From NCBI RefSeq assembly GCF_047160095.1, contig NZ_AP038785.1, forward strand, positions 310,001 through 374,000: a stretch of DNA of 64,000 bases, written 5' to 3'. A program made the translations under genes and the position numbers. Within the stretch, counting starts at the first letter, position 1. Each line of letters opens with the position of its first letter. This document shows positions 44,278-53,131 of the stretch, one piece after another. Below the pieces are notes generated by a model. It did no database searches and was not told the origin of the DNA. It saw only the letters and a list, made by a program, of their open reading frames with translations. This DNA is from Rodentibacter abscessus (GTDB lineage: Bacteria > Pseudomonadota > Gammaproteobacteria > Enterobacterales > Pasteurellaceae).

Positions 44278-45495
44278 ATGACAAACAAAGTCAATCAATA
44301 TGGTTGGAAAGCCTTGTTAGGCTCGGCAGTCGGCTATGCAATGGATGGATTCGATCTGCTAATTTTAGGTTTTATGTTAAGTGCTATCTCTGCCGATTTA
44401 GCTTTAACCCCTGCGCAATCAGGGTCTTTAGTAACTTGGACATTAATCGGTGCTGTATTCGGCGGGATTCTATTCGGTGCGTTAAGTGATCGCTATGGGC
44501 GCGTTCGGGTTTTGACTTGGACAATCGTGCTATTTGCGGTTTTCACCGGATTATGTGCATTCGCTCAAAGTTATTGGGATTTATTAATTTATCGTACCAT
44601 TGCCGGTATCGGGTTAGGAGGCGAGTTTGGTATCGGTATGGCATTAGCCATTGAGGCTTGGCCTGCCCGTCATCGTGCCAGAGCTGCATCTTATGTGGCT
44701 TTGGGGTGGCAAATCGGTGTTCTCGGTGCCGCTCTTTTAACGCCATTGTTATTACCTTATATCGGCTGGCGGGGAATGTTTGTTTTGGGGATTTTCCCTG
44801 CTTTTGTCGCTTGGTATCTACGAATGAGATTGCACGAGCCCGAAGTATTTACCCAAACACAACATCGACTTTCCGTTCAAAAACAATCTAAATTTGAATC
44901 TTTTAAATTATTAATTAAAGATAAAGCAACTGCCAAAGTGAGCTTAGGAGTTGTGGTTCTCACTTCTGTACAAAATTTCGGCTATTACGGCATTATGATT
45001 TGGATGCCAAATTTCCTTGCTAAGCAATTGGGTTTTAGTTTAACAAAATCAAGCATTTGGACTGCGGTTACCGTATGCGGTATGATGCTCGGCATTTGGA
45101 TATTTGGTCGTCTCGCCGATTATTTGGGGCGAAAACCGAGCTTTTTACTATTCCAAGCCGGTGCTGTGGTGAGTATTTTTACCTATTCTCAGTTAACTGA
45201 TCCAACGGCTATGCTCATTGCCGGTGCATTTTTAGGGATGTTCGTAAATGGAATGATGGGGGGGTATGGTGCGTTAATGGCTGAAGCCTATCCAACAGAA
45301 GCCCGAGCGACCGCCCAAAATGTATTATTTAATTTAGGACGGGCGGTAGGCGGATTCGGGCCTGTGGTGGTCGGAGCGATTGTATCTGCTTATTCTTTCA
45401 GTGCCGCTATTGCTTTTCTCGCCATTATTTATGTTATTGATATGCTTGCAACAATCTATCTGGTGCCGGAGTTAAAAGGCAAAAGTCTGACTTAA
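44278..45495 (+). CDS. Major facilitator superfamily transporter (AAHS/aromatic acid-type)
   Basis: 405-residue 12-helix MFS protein. Characteristic loops: VGYAMDGFDLLILGFML (helix 1, D-G-F-D), the 2-3 loop GALSDRYGRVRVL, RTIAGIGLGGEFGIGMALAIEAWP (helix 4, in parts) and the repeat loop GRLADYLGRKPS, plus EAYPTEARATAQ. This pattern fits aromatic-acid:H+ or sialate-type symporters. The substrate cannot be read from sequence. Start ATG at 44278 has AAAGG upstream; an upstream GTG (44257) is less likely. Confidence 0.8.
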   Translation: MTNKVNQYGWKALLGSAVGYAMDGFDLLILGFMLSAISADLALTPAQSGSLVTWTLIGAVFGGILFGALSDRYGRVRVLTWTIVLFAVFTGLCAFAQSYWDLLIYRTIAGIGLGGEFGIGMALAIEAWPARHRARAASYVALGWQIGVLGAALLTPLLLPYIGWRGMFVLGIFPAFVAWYLRMRLHEPEVFTQTQHRLSVQKQSKFESFKLLIKDKATAKVSLGVVVLTSVQNFGYYGIMIWMPNFLAKQLGFSLTKSSIWTAVTVCGMMLGIWIFGRLADYLGRKPSFLLFQAGAVVSIFTYSQLTDPTAMLIAGAFLGMFVNGMMGGYGALMAEAYPTEARATAQNVLFNLGRAVGGFGPVVVGAIVSAYSFSAAIAFLAIIYVIDMLATIYLVPELKGKSLT

Positions 45496-45497
45496 TG

Positions 45498-45667
45498 GAA
45501 ACTATCGGTATTATGCATCACTTGCACAAAAGGCTGTTTTTAATTCAAATGTAGGGTGCGTTAGGCTTGCCGTAACGCACCAGACTTGGTTTTTTACGGT
45601 GCGTTACGCCTTTGGCTAACACACCCTACTCTGTTTTGTGCAACTGATACGTAATACCGGAAATTAT
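45498..45667. repeat. Short inverted-repeat element with 8-bp flanking duplication (7 of 8 identical)
   Basis: The element runs 45506-45659 (154 bp). Ends: CGGTATTATGCATCACTTGC on the left, and on the right GTTGCACAAAA inverted to CGGTATTACGTATCAGTTGC. Flanks GAAACTAT (45498-45505) and GAAATTAT (45660-45667) differ at one base. Inside are two facing units, GTAGGGTGCGTTAGGC...CGTAACGCACC and GGTGCGTTACGCC...ACACACCCTAC, giving nested palindromes. No coding capacity. It lies between the MFS gene and cysS. Confidence 0.75.
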
Positions 45668-45715
45668 TTAAATGAAAAGGAAGAGACAGCGGGGTTGGCG
45701 TCTCTTTTTTCTATT

Positions 45716-47095
45716 TTATTGTTTACGCCAAGTGGTTCCATTCGCACCATCTTCTAACACAATGCCCATTGCGTTCAGTTCATCACGTGCGGCATCGGCG
45801 GCCGCCCAATTTTTCGCTGCACGGGCTTCGTTACGCTGCTTAATTAATGATTCGATTTTTGCCACTTCATTATCATCAGAACCTGCTTGTAAGAAAGTTT
45901 CAGGCTCGCTTTCAAGTAAACCTAAAATGCTACCGAGTTCACGCAGACGGGTTGCTAAGCCATTGGCTTTTTCCATATTTTCATTTTTGAGTTTATTCAG
46001 TTCACGCGCCATTTCAAATAGCACGGAAAGAGCGTTCGGCGTGTTGAAATCATCATCCATCGCTTCACGAAAAGCCTCGATATAATTTTCACCGCCAAAA
46101 GCGACCGCACTTTTATCGGTTCCACGTAATGCCGTGTATAAACGTTCTAAGGCTTGTTGAGCAAGATTTAAGTTTTCTTCGCTGTAATTCAGTTGACTAC
46201 GATAATGGGCGGTGAGTAAGAAATAACGCACGGTCTCAGCGTTGTAATGGTTTAATACATCACGAATGGTGAAGAAATTGCCGAGAGATTTCGACATTTT
46301 TTCTTTATCCACCATAATCATACCGGAGTGAATCCAGTAATTGACATACTTGCCATCGTGTGCGCAACAAGACTGTGCAATTTCGTTTTCATGGTGTGGA
46401 AACATTAAATCGGAACCTCCGCCGTGAATATCGAAGTGGTTGCCGAGCTGTTTACTGTTCATTGCCGAACATTCAATATGCCAGCCGGGGCGACCGGCTC
46501 CCCAAGGTGATGCCCAACTCGGTTCATTCGGTTTTGACATTTTCCACAAGACGAAATCCATCGGGTTTTTCTTGATTTCATTGATTTCGATCCGTGCGCC
46601 GGCTTGAAGTTGTTCTAAGTCTTGACGTGATAGTTTGCCGTATTCTCTGAAACTTTCTACGTCAAACATTACATCACCGTTATCTGCGACATAAGCGTGT
46701 CCCCGTTTGATAAGTTGTTCTACCATTTCAATGATTTCCGCAATATGGTGAGTCGCGCGCGGTTCAAAATCAGGAGGAAGAACATTTAAAGCTGCAAAAT
46801 CTTTGTGCATTTCCACTACCATACGATCCACTAATTGCTCGCAGGTTTCTTTATTTTCGAGGGCGCGTTTGATGATCTTGTCATCAACATCAGTGATATT
46901 ACGCACATAAGTTAAATCGTAGCCTAAATAACGTAGATAACGGGCAATAACATCGAAAGATACGAAAGTTCGTCCGTGTCCGATATGACATAAATCATAA
47001 ACCGTTACGCCACACACATACATTCCCACTTTGTTTTCGTGGATAGGTTTAAAAATTTCTTTTTCTCTGGTTAGGGTATTAAAGATTTTTAGCAT
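45716..47095 (-). CDS. cysS: Cysteinyl-tRNA synthetase
   Basis: 459 residues, class Ia synthetase. HIGH motif in CHIGHGRTFVSFDV (about residues 36-49), KMSKS in DKEKMSKSLGNFF (about 265-277), and zinc ligands CGVTVYD (Cys28), HIECSAMN, and HHENEIAQS. Normal length and intact. It is bracketed by two members of the short inverted-repeat family in the same orientation (45506 and 47127). cysS divergent from ppiB is a known Haemophilus-type and E. coli order. Confidence 0.97.
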   Translation of the reverse strand: MLKIFNTLTREKEIFKPIHENKVGMYVCGVTVYDLCHIGHGRTFVSFDVIARYLRYLGYDLTYVRNITDVDDKIIKRALENKETCEQLVDRMVVEMHKDFAALNVLPPDFEPRATHHIAEIIEMVEQLIKRGHAYVADNGDVMFDVESFREYGKLSRQDLEQLQAGARIEINEIKKNPMDFVLWKMSKPNEPSWASPWGAGRPGWHIECSAMNSKQLGNHFDIHGGGSDLMFPHHENEIAQSCCAHDGKYVNYWIHSGMIMVDKEKMSKSLGNFFTIRDVLNHYNAETVRYFLLTAHYRSQLNYSEENLNLAQQALERLYTALRGTDKSAVAFGGENYIEAFREAMDDDFNTPNALSVLFEMARELNKLKNENMEKANGLATRLRELGSILGLLESEPETFLQAGSDDNEVAKIESLIKQRNEARAAKNWAAADAARDELNAMGIVLEDGANGTTWRKQ

Positions 47096-47118
47096 TTTTA
47101 ACTCGACTTAACATTGAT

Positions 47119-47264
47119 AAAACATTCATTATTATGTATCAGTTATATAAAATCTTGTAGGGTGCTGTTAGGCGAAGCCGTAACGCACCAATTAACAAGA
47201 TTTAATGATGAAACGGTGCGTTACGCCTTATGGCTAACGCACCCTACATAATACCGAAAACATT
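47119..47264. repeat. Short inverted-repeat element with a perfect 8-bp duplication
   Basis: The element runs 47127-47256 (130 bp) and is flanked on both sides by AAAACATT (47119-47126 and 47257-47264). Ends TATTATGTATCAG and CATAATACCG. The interior has facing units GTAGGGTGCTGTTAGGCG...CGTAACGCACC and GGTGCGTTACGCC...CGCACCCTAC. It sits in the cysS-ppiB divergent region upstream of both starts, so it could affect either promoter. Confidence 0.8.
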
Positions 47265-47346
47265 CGGAAATTCGACCGCACTTTTATAGCACTTTCGCTA
47301 CGATTGTGGAATAATACAACCCTTTATTTTTCAAAAGGAAAACAAA

Positions 47347-47859
47347 ATGGTTACGTTACACACAAACTTTGGTGATATTAAAATTAAATTGGATTTTGAT
47401 AAAGCACCGATAACGGCAGAAAATTTCTTAAATTACTGTAAAGAAGGCTTTTATAATAACACAATTTTTCACCGCGTAATTGACGGTTTTATGATTCAAG
47501 GCGGTGGTATGGAAAGCGGTATGCGTGAAAAAGCAACGAAAGCGCCAATTAAAAATGAAGCGAATAACCGTTTAAGCAATAAACGTGGCACGATTGCGAT
47601 GGCTCGCACTTCAGATCCGCATTCTGCAAGCTCGCAATTTTTTATTAATGTGGCGGATAACAACTTTCTGGATTTTCGTTCAAAAGAAATGTTTGGTAAA
47701 GAAGTGGTACAAGAATGGGGGTATGCCGTATTCGGAGAAGTGATCGAAGGTATGGACGTTGTGGATAAAATCAAAGGCGTGAAAACCGGTAACAAAGGCT
47801 TCCACCAAGATGTGCCGAAAGAAGATGTGGTGATTGAATCTGTTTCGGTTGAAGAATAA
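47347..47859 (+). CDS. ppiB: Peptidyl-prolyl cis-trans isomerase B (cyclophilin)
   Basis: 170-residue cytosolic cyclophilin. FHRVIDGFMIQGGG (about residues 41-54) carries the catalytic Arg and hydrophobic pocket residues, and MARTSDPHSASSQFFINVADN (about 82-102, in parts) the conserved Q-F-F-I. No signal peptide, unlike PpiA. AAGGA upstream of ATG. Followed by a TatD-family gene after a short hairpin (acgcccgtttttaacgggtg). Confidence 0.96.
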   Translation: MVTLHTNFGDIKIKLDFDKAPITAENFLNYCKEGFYNNTIFHRVIDGFMIQGGGMESGMREKATKAPIKNEANNRLSNKRGTIAMARTSDPHSASSQFFINVADNNFLDFRSKEMFGKEVVQEWGYAVFGEVIEGMDVVDKIKGVKTGNKGFHQDVPKEDVVIESVSVEE

Positions 47860-47909
47860 TTTGTTGATGACGCCCGTTTTTAACGGGTGTTTTTAATAAG
47901 AGAAACGTT

Positions 47910-48698
47910 ATGCCCTTTTTCGACACTCATACCCATCTTGATTATCTCCATCACTTCACCGGAGAACCGCTTTCGCAATTAATGGAAAATGCAAGGCGGT
48001 CAGGTGTAGAAAAAATACTCGTTGTAGCGGTTGTGCAACGGGATTTTAAAAACATTCAAAAAATGACCGCACTTTATCCGGAAAATTTATATTATGGATT
48101 AGGATTGCATCCGCTTTATATCAAAGAACATGCGGAAAATGATTTAATATTGCTGGAACAAACCTTGGCGTTGCGTGATAGAAATTGTACGGCGGTGGCG
48201 GAGATTGGGTTAGAGCGTGCCGTTCAGGATTTAATTTCTGCGGAACTTTGGCAAAAACAGTGCCGTTTTTTTGAAAGCCAACTTTATTTGGCGAAGCAAT
48301 TTAATTTACCGGTGAATATTCATAGCCGCAAATCTCACGATCAGGTTTTTACTTTCTTAAAACGTATTTCACCCGCCCAAGGTGGTGTTGTGCATGGTTT
48401 TGCAGGTAGTTATGAGCAAGCCAAGCGTTTTGTCGATCTAGGCTATAAAATCGGCGTGGGCGGCACGATTACTTACGTGCGCGCAAATAAAACCCGCCAA
48501 GCTATTGCTAAATTACCGTTGGATTCATTAGTGTTAGAGACCGACAGTCCGGATATGCCGGTATTTGGTTTTCAAGGACAACCGAATCGTCCGGAGCGAA
48601 TTGTACAAGTTTTCCAATCCTTGTGTGAATTAAGAAATGAACCTATTGAGCAAATTGAAGAAACCCTTTGGCAAAATAGTAGCACATTGTTTGGATAA
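47910..48698 (+). CDS. TatD-family metal-dependent hydrolase
   Basis: 262 residues. TatD motifs: FFDTHTHLDYL at the N-terminus (HxH metal ligands), GLHPLYIKEH (about 62-71), VAEIGLER (about 95-102), LPVNIHSRKSHDQ (about 131-143), VVHGFAGSYEQAKRF (about 155-169) and LVLETDSPDMPV (about 207-218). Family members are 3'-5' exonucleases or related hydrolases acting on DNA or D-Tyr-tRNA; the exact substrate of this paralogue (H. influenzae HI0081-like) is not settled. Confidence 0.9.
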   Translation: MPFFDTHTHLDYLHHFTGEPLSQLMENARRSGVEKILVVAVVQRDFKNIQKMTALYPENLYYGLGLHPLYIKEHAENDLILLEQTLALRDRNCTAVAEIGLERAVQDLISAELWQKQCRFFESQLYLAKQFNLPVNIHSRKSHDQVFTFLKRISPAQGGVVHGFAGSYEQAKRFVDLGYKIGVGGTITYVRANKTRQAIAKLPLDSLVLETDSPDMPVFGFQGQPNRPERIVQVFQSLCELRNEPIEQIEETLWQNSSTLFG

Positions 48699-48700
48699 CC

Positions 48701-49171
48701 TTATAAATCTTTGAATCGATAAATGACCTGATTTGCCGATCCTCGCCAAACCAAACTTGGATCGGCTTGTTCTTGGATAAATTTGCCATCGATTAACACG
48801 TCAATATAGGGCAACATTGCGCGTTGTTGTTCGTCAAGTTCGTCTAATTTATAACCCGTCCATACCCAAATATCTTTATCGGGGCATTCACGTTTTACGC
48901 GTTCTACGAAAGGTAAAAGCGTTTCTACATTGCGTGGATGAAGCGGATCGCCGCCGGAAAGGGTTAAGCCTTGACGTTTAATTCGGGTATCTTTTAAATC
49001 ATTGATAATTTGCTGTTCCATCGCTTCATCAAAGGGGACGCCAGCACTGAATGACCAACTTTTTTGGTTATAGCAACCTTTGCAACCGTGGGTACAACCA
49101 CTGACAAACAGCGTACAGCGTGTGCCTTCGCCGTTAATGACATCGGTGGGGTAGTATTGGAGATAGTTCAT
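48701..49171 (-). CDS. nrdG: Anaerobic ribonucleotide reductase activating protein
   Basis: 156-residue radical-SAM enzyme that makes the glycyl radical on NrdD. The cluster motif is CTHGCKGCYNQKSW (CxxxCxxC, about residues 26-39), then LSGGDPLHPRN (about 72-82). Normal length. It converges with the TatD-family gene (two bases between stops) and is about 16 kb from nrdD, whereas in E. coli nrdD and nrdG are adjacent. Confidence 0.95.
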   Translation of the reverse strand: MNYLQYYPTDVINGEGTRCTLFVSGCTHGCKGCYNQKSWSFSAGVPFDEAMEQQIINDLKDTRIKRQGLTLSGGDPLHPRNVETLLPFVERVKRECPDKDIWVWTGYKLDELDEQQRAMLPYIDVLIDGKFIQEQADPSLVWRGSANQVIYRFKDL

Positions 49172-49292
49172 CGTGATATTCCCTTTTGCAATATTAGGCT
49201 TTTATAGTGAAACTGGCATTTTATTGCTGATTATTGCGACAACAAAAACGGCTCAAATTCTCACCAAATTCATCGCGCTTTACAATTAATCT

Positions 49293-49321
49293 TTGCAATA
49301 CGACGGTAATTCTTGCATAAT
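49293..49321 (+). promoter_or_regulatory. Promoter of the 4.5S RNA gene
   Basis: TTGCAA (49293-49298) and CATAAT (49316-49321) are spaced 17 bases. Transcription would start near 49328, giving a short GC-rich leader before the mature 5' end at 49350. Confidence 0.65.
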
Positions 49322-49349
49322 AGCGCGCAATCGCTTTGGCGATATCAAT

Positions 49350-49463
49350 GGAAACCTTCTCGGTCTCTCGCAACGGTGTCCGGTTTACTCGGTCAGGTTC
49401 GGAAGAAAGCAGCCAAAGTCGGAAGTGCTGTGTGCCGAGAAGAAGCTGGGGAGGTTTCCACCC
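49350..49463 (+). ncRNA. ffs: 4.5S RNA of the signal recognition particle
   Basis: 114 nucleotides, the same as E. coli 4.5S. The central Ffh-binding hairpin is clear: GGTCAGGTTCGGAAGAAAGC followed by AGCC (domain IV with the GGAA-type tetraloop and symmetric loop). The ends GGAAACC (49350-49356) and GGTTTCC (49453-49459) pair, leaving ACCC at the 3' end, and TTTTTT follows. Located between nrdG and cydC, transcribed opposite to both, ending 11 bases before the cydC stop. Confidence 0.95.
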
Positions 49464-49474
49464 AACTTTTTTCT

Positions 49475-51217
49475 CTATATACGTTCCACCAAGCGTTTGA
49501 AAAATCCATCTTCTTTCACTACTAATTCCGTATAGTTACCCTGTTCGATTAATTTTCCTTCATCAATCACGCAAATATTGTCGAACCGCTCAATAGCGGT
49601 TAAGCGATGTGTTACCATAATGAGCGTTTTATTTTCAGCGTGTTGGAAAATCAGGCGTAAAATCTGGCGTTCCGTTTCACGATCCAATCCTTCTGTTGGC
49701 TCATCGAGTAATAAAATCGGTGCATTACTTAATAAAATACGCGCAAGCCCTAAACGACGTTGTTCACCGCCGGAAAGCGGGCGACCGCCATCGCCAAGCC
49801 ATAAATCCAAGCCTTGTGTTTGATCCGATAATTTACTCAGTCCGACTTGATGTAACACTGAGATCATTTTTTCATCGGAAATAGGCTCAAGATCAGCAAA
49901 CTGTAAGTTTTGGCGTAATGTATCGCTGAATACATGTACGCGTTGGGTTAAAAAACATAATTGTTTGCGTAGGGTTTGCTCGGAGTAGGCGGAAATCGGT
50001 TTTTCTGCAAGTAGGAGTTCGCCACGAAGAGGATCGCCATCAGGAAGATCATAGTTACGCACTAAAAGTTGAAGAAGGGTAGATTTACCGCTGCCGGTTT
50101 TACCAAGAATGGCAATTTTCTGCCCCTGTTCAATATTGAGGGTGAGATTTTCTAATGTGAGATAATCTTGTCCCGGGTAGGCAAAATTCAAATTCTTCGC
50201 AGAAATTAACCGCACTTTCGGCTCAAAAGCTGCGTTACCGGTAAATTCCACCAAAGGTTTTTGTTCAATAATATCCGTTACCCGTTCTGCTGCGGCAATC
50301 ACTTGCCCGATATGCAAAAATGCGGCCCCCAAGGGCATAATGATTTCAAATGCCGCTAGTGCAGCAAAAGTGAATAAAGCAATAAAGGCGGCACGATATT
50401 CATCGGTGCCGAAATCGGCTTGACTGCTAAACCATAACATTATGCAAATCAATAAACCGTTTAAGAACAAAACAAGTGCGGTTGAAAATCCGCTTAATTT
50501 TGCTTCTTTGGATTGAGCGGTTTGCCAGTCTTTCTCTGTTGCCGCCATTTTTTCTTTCACTTGATCTTCGGCATTAAACAATAAAAGCTCTGCTTGTGCC
50601 TGAATAAATTCCAAAAATTGTATGCGATAAGTTGCACGTGCTTGAATTAAAGGCTCACCGAATTGCTGCCCTAAACGATAAAAAATTGTCGGAATTAGGA
50701 GCAATAATATTAGCAGGAATGCACCTAAGCCAAGGGCGAGCGACAGATTGATAAAACTCAAACCGATTGTCATTGCAATGATGACGAAGATTGCAGTAAA
50801 AAACGGCGCAAGAAGTCGCAAATACAGGCTATCAAGAGTATCTACATCAGATACCAAACGGTTTAATAAATCGCTGTTACGATAACGATTTAGTACTGCG
50901 GGACTCAACGGAATGATTTTTTCAAATACTTGCACGCGCAATTTTGCCAAAATGCGGAATGTCGCATCATGAGTAACGATTTTCTCAAAATAACGCGCCA
51001 CGGTTCGCCCGATCGCCAAACCACGCACACTGGCGGAGGGATAGAAAAAATTAAAAAGCGTGCCGAGCCCGGCTATCGCGGTTGCTGCTAAAAACCAACC
51101 GGATACGGTAAGCAGCCCCATACTGGAAGCCAGTCCTAAAATCATCAAGACTAAGCCAAGAACGAGCGGAAATTTGGCAAATTTGAATAGACCTATAAAG
51201 GAAAGTAAGGCACGCAT
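49475..51217 (-). CDS. cydC: ABC exporter subunit CydC
   Basis: 580-residue half-transporter (membrane domain about 1-320, ATPase about 335-580). Walker A LGKTGSGKSTLLQ, signature LSGGEQRRLGLARILL, Walker B ILLLDEPTEGLD. With CydD it exports glutathione and cysteine to the periplasm and is needed to assemble cytochrome bd. Its ATG overlaps the cydD stop. The 3' end nearly touches the convergent 4.5S RNA gene. Confidence 0.94.
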   Translation of the reverse strand: MRALLSFIGLFKFAKFPLVLGLVLMILGLASSMGLLTVSGWFLAATAIAGLGTLFNFFYPSASVRGLAIGRTVARYFEKIVTHDATFRILAKLRVQVFEKIIPLSPAVLNRYRNSDLLNRLVSDVDTLDSLYLRLLAPFFTAIFVIIAMTIGLSFINLSLALGLGAFLLILLLLIPTIFYRLGQQFGEPLIQARATYRIQFLEFIQAQAELLLFNAEDQVKEKMAATEKDWQTAQSKEAKLSGFSTALVLFLNGLLICIMLWFSSQADFGTDEYRAAFIALFTFAALAAFEIIMPLGAAFLHIGQVIAAAERVTDIIEQKPLVEFTGNAAFEPKVRLISAKNLNFAYPGQDYLTLENLTLNIEQGQKIAILGKTGSGKSTLLQLLVRNYDLPDGDPLRGELLLAEKPISAYSEQTLRKQLCFLTQRVHVFSDTLRQNLQFADLEPISDEKMISVLHQVGLSKLSDQTQGLDLWLGDGGRPLSGGEQRRLGLARILLSNAPILLLDEPTEGLDRETERQILRLIFQHAENKTLIMVTHRLTAIERFDNICVIDEGKLIEQGNYTELVVKEDGFFKRLVERI

Positions 51218-52977
51218 TATTGAATATCCTGTTGTCGTTGAGCGAGTAATTCGGCAAAAAGACCTTCATTTTTGAGTTGTGAAAAATCCCCTTGTTGGAC
51301 GATTTTGCCTTGTTGCATTACAAAAATTTGATCGCATTGCTTAAGATCTTCAATGCGATGTGTAATCATTAACGTGGTTTGATAACAGCTCATTTCACTT
51401 AAAGCCTGTAGAACTAAATTTTCCGATTGAGCATCGAGGCTGGCTGTCGGTTCATCAAGCAGCAATAATTTACCTTTACGTAGCAATGCTCGTGCAATCG
51501 CAAGGCGCTGCGCTTGCCCTACGGAAATACCCAAACCGCCGTCTTTAATTTCGTAAGAAAGCCCGAGTTTATCGGTGAATTCTTTGGCTTGAGCAAGTGT
51601 TAAAGCACGGTCAATTTCTTCATCATTTGCCTGAATATCGCCAAGCAATAAATTCTCTTTAATTGAGCCTTGTAATAACAACGGATTTTGTCCTACCCAG
51701 GCAATATTTTTTCGCCAGTCCGTAAGATGGCTTTCCCGCAGTTCTTGCCCGTTAATTTTTAGCGATCCCTCATAAGGTAAAAAGCCCAAAATCGTGTTAA
51801 TTAAAGAGGTTTTTCCGGCTCCGCTTTGACCGACTAAAGCAATGTTATGATTTGCCGGAACATGGAAAGTTAAAGGTTGTGTGAGGGCAGTGCCTTGCGT
51901 GGAAAGTATCACTAGATTTTCAGCAGAAATTTCGACCGCACTTTCAAAGGGAATTTGACGATCATTTTGATGAAGAGTGAGATAATCCGTTTCTAGAAAA
52001 TCAACAATCGCATCAGCGGCACCAATGCCTGCCGCTCGATCGTGATAGTAAGCGCCGAGATCACGTAACGGTTGATAAAACTCCGGGGCAAGAATAAGAC
52101 AGAAAAAGCCGGTAAAGAGTGTGAGAGGTGCATTATATGTTCCAAACTCGATTTGACCTAAATAGCTAAATCCGAAATAAACCGCCATTAGGGCAATGGA
52201 AATAGATGTAAAAAATTCCAACACGGCAGAGGATAAAAATGCCAATTTCAGCACGTCCATTGTCGTTTCTCGGAAATCTTCCGTGACATTTTCGATGTGT
52301 TGGGTTTGCTCGGAAGTGCGGTTGAAAAGGCGTAACGTTTCAAGACCACGTAAGCGATCTAAAAATTGCGCACTTAAACGTGCGAGAGTATCCATATTTT
52401 TTTGACTGCTATCTGCCGCTACCATACCTACTAAAATCATAAAAATCGGCACTAATGGTGCAGTGAGCATTAGAATCAACCCGGCAGCCCAGTTTAGCGG
52501 AAATACTGCAATTAAAATGACAATAGGCACAATCACGGAAAGGCTTTGCTGTGGTAAAAAACGTGCGTAGAAATTATGCAGATTCTCCACTTGTTCCAAC
52601 ATAATACTTGCCCAACTGCCGGCAGGTTTTTGATTGATCGTTGCAGGGCCGACAAGGTGAATTTTATTAAGAATTTGTCGGCGAATATGATTGCGCAGCC
52701 GTTTGCCGCTTTCGAAACCGATTCTTTCACGTCCCCATAAAATCACGGCACGCAAGGCAAAGCTGAGAATTAAACCGAGAAAAGAGGGAATGAGTTCATC
52801 TCTCGGTATATTTTGCATAATAAGTTTATCAAGCAACGTGGCGAGAAAATAAGTTTGCGCCACTAAAATGAGTGATGAAAGTGCGGCTAACGTAATATTG
52901 GCAAGCATTAATTTTTTTATCGGTTGTTGCTGTGCACGAAGCCATTTTTGTAGGTATTTTTGGCGAAGTTTGTCCAT
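51217..52977 (-). CDS. cydD: ABC exporter subunit CydD
   Basis: 586-residue half-transporter. Six helices in the first 320 residues (for example ANITLAALSSLILVAQTYFLATLL), Walker A VGQSGAGKTSLINTI, signature GLGISVGQAQRLAIARALL (SVGQ, usual in CydD), Walker B LLLLDEPTASLD. First gene of cydDC, downstream of trxB in the same direction; trxB-cydDC is also the E. coli order. Confidence 0.94.
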   Translation of the reverse strand: MDKLRQKYLQKWLRAQQQPIKKLMLANITLAALSSLILVAQTYFLATLLDKLIMQNIPRDELIPSFLGLILSFALRAVILWGRERIGFESGKRLRNHIRRQILNKIHLVGPATINQKPAGSWASIMLEQVENLHNFYARFLPQQSLSVIVPIVILIAVFPLNWAAGLILMLTAPLVPIFMILVGMVAADSSQKNMDTLARLSAQFLDRLRGLETLRLFNRTSEQTQHIENVTEDFRETTMDVLKLAFLSSAVLEFFTSISIALMAVYFGFSYLGQIEFGTYNAPLTLFTGFFCLILAPEFYQPLRDLGAYYHDRAAGIGAADAIVDFLETDYLTLHQNDRQIPFESAVEISAENLVILSTQGTALTQPLTFHVPANHNIALVGQSGAGKTSLINTILGFLPYEGSLKINGQELRESHLTDWRKNIAWVGQNPLLLQGSIKENLLLGDIQANDEEIDRALTLAQAKEFTDKLGLSYEIKDGGLGISVGQAQRLAIARALLRKGKLLLLDEPTASLDAQSENLVLQALSEMSCYQTTLMITHRIEDLKQCDQIFVMQQGKIVQQGDFSQLKNEGLFAELLAQRQQDIQ

Positions 52978-53096
52978 AGATTTTGTATTATCCTAGGGCA
53001 GAGAGTTGATCAGGGCTAGGCATAATGTTTCTCTTGATCTTCCTTTTTGGGAAGAAGACATAAAACGTAAATAACCCCCATAGGTCTGAAAACCAA

Positions 53097-53119
53097 CCTA
53101 GGGTAACAATTACCCTAGG
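53097..53119 (-). terminator. Hairpin between trxB and cydD
   Basis: CCTAGGGTAA (53097-53106) pairs with TTACCCTAGG (53110-53119) over a 3-base loop, 13 bases after the trxB stop on the minus strand. There is only a weak T run (GGTTGGTTTT), so it may attenuate rather than stop transcription into cydDC. Confidence 0.55.
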
Positions 53120-53131
53120 GATAAAATCGGG

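Noticed and set aside
45672..46085. 137-codon open frame overlapping cysS
   Set aside because: Serine- and alanine-rich product typical of the reverse complement of a real gene; cysS is intact on the other strand.
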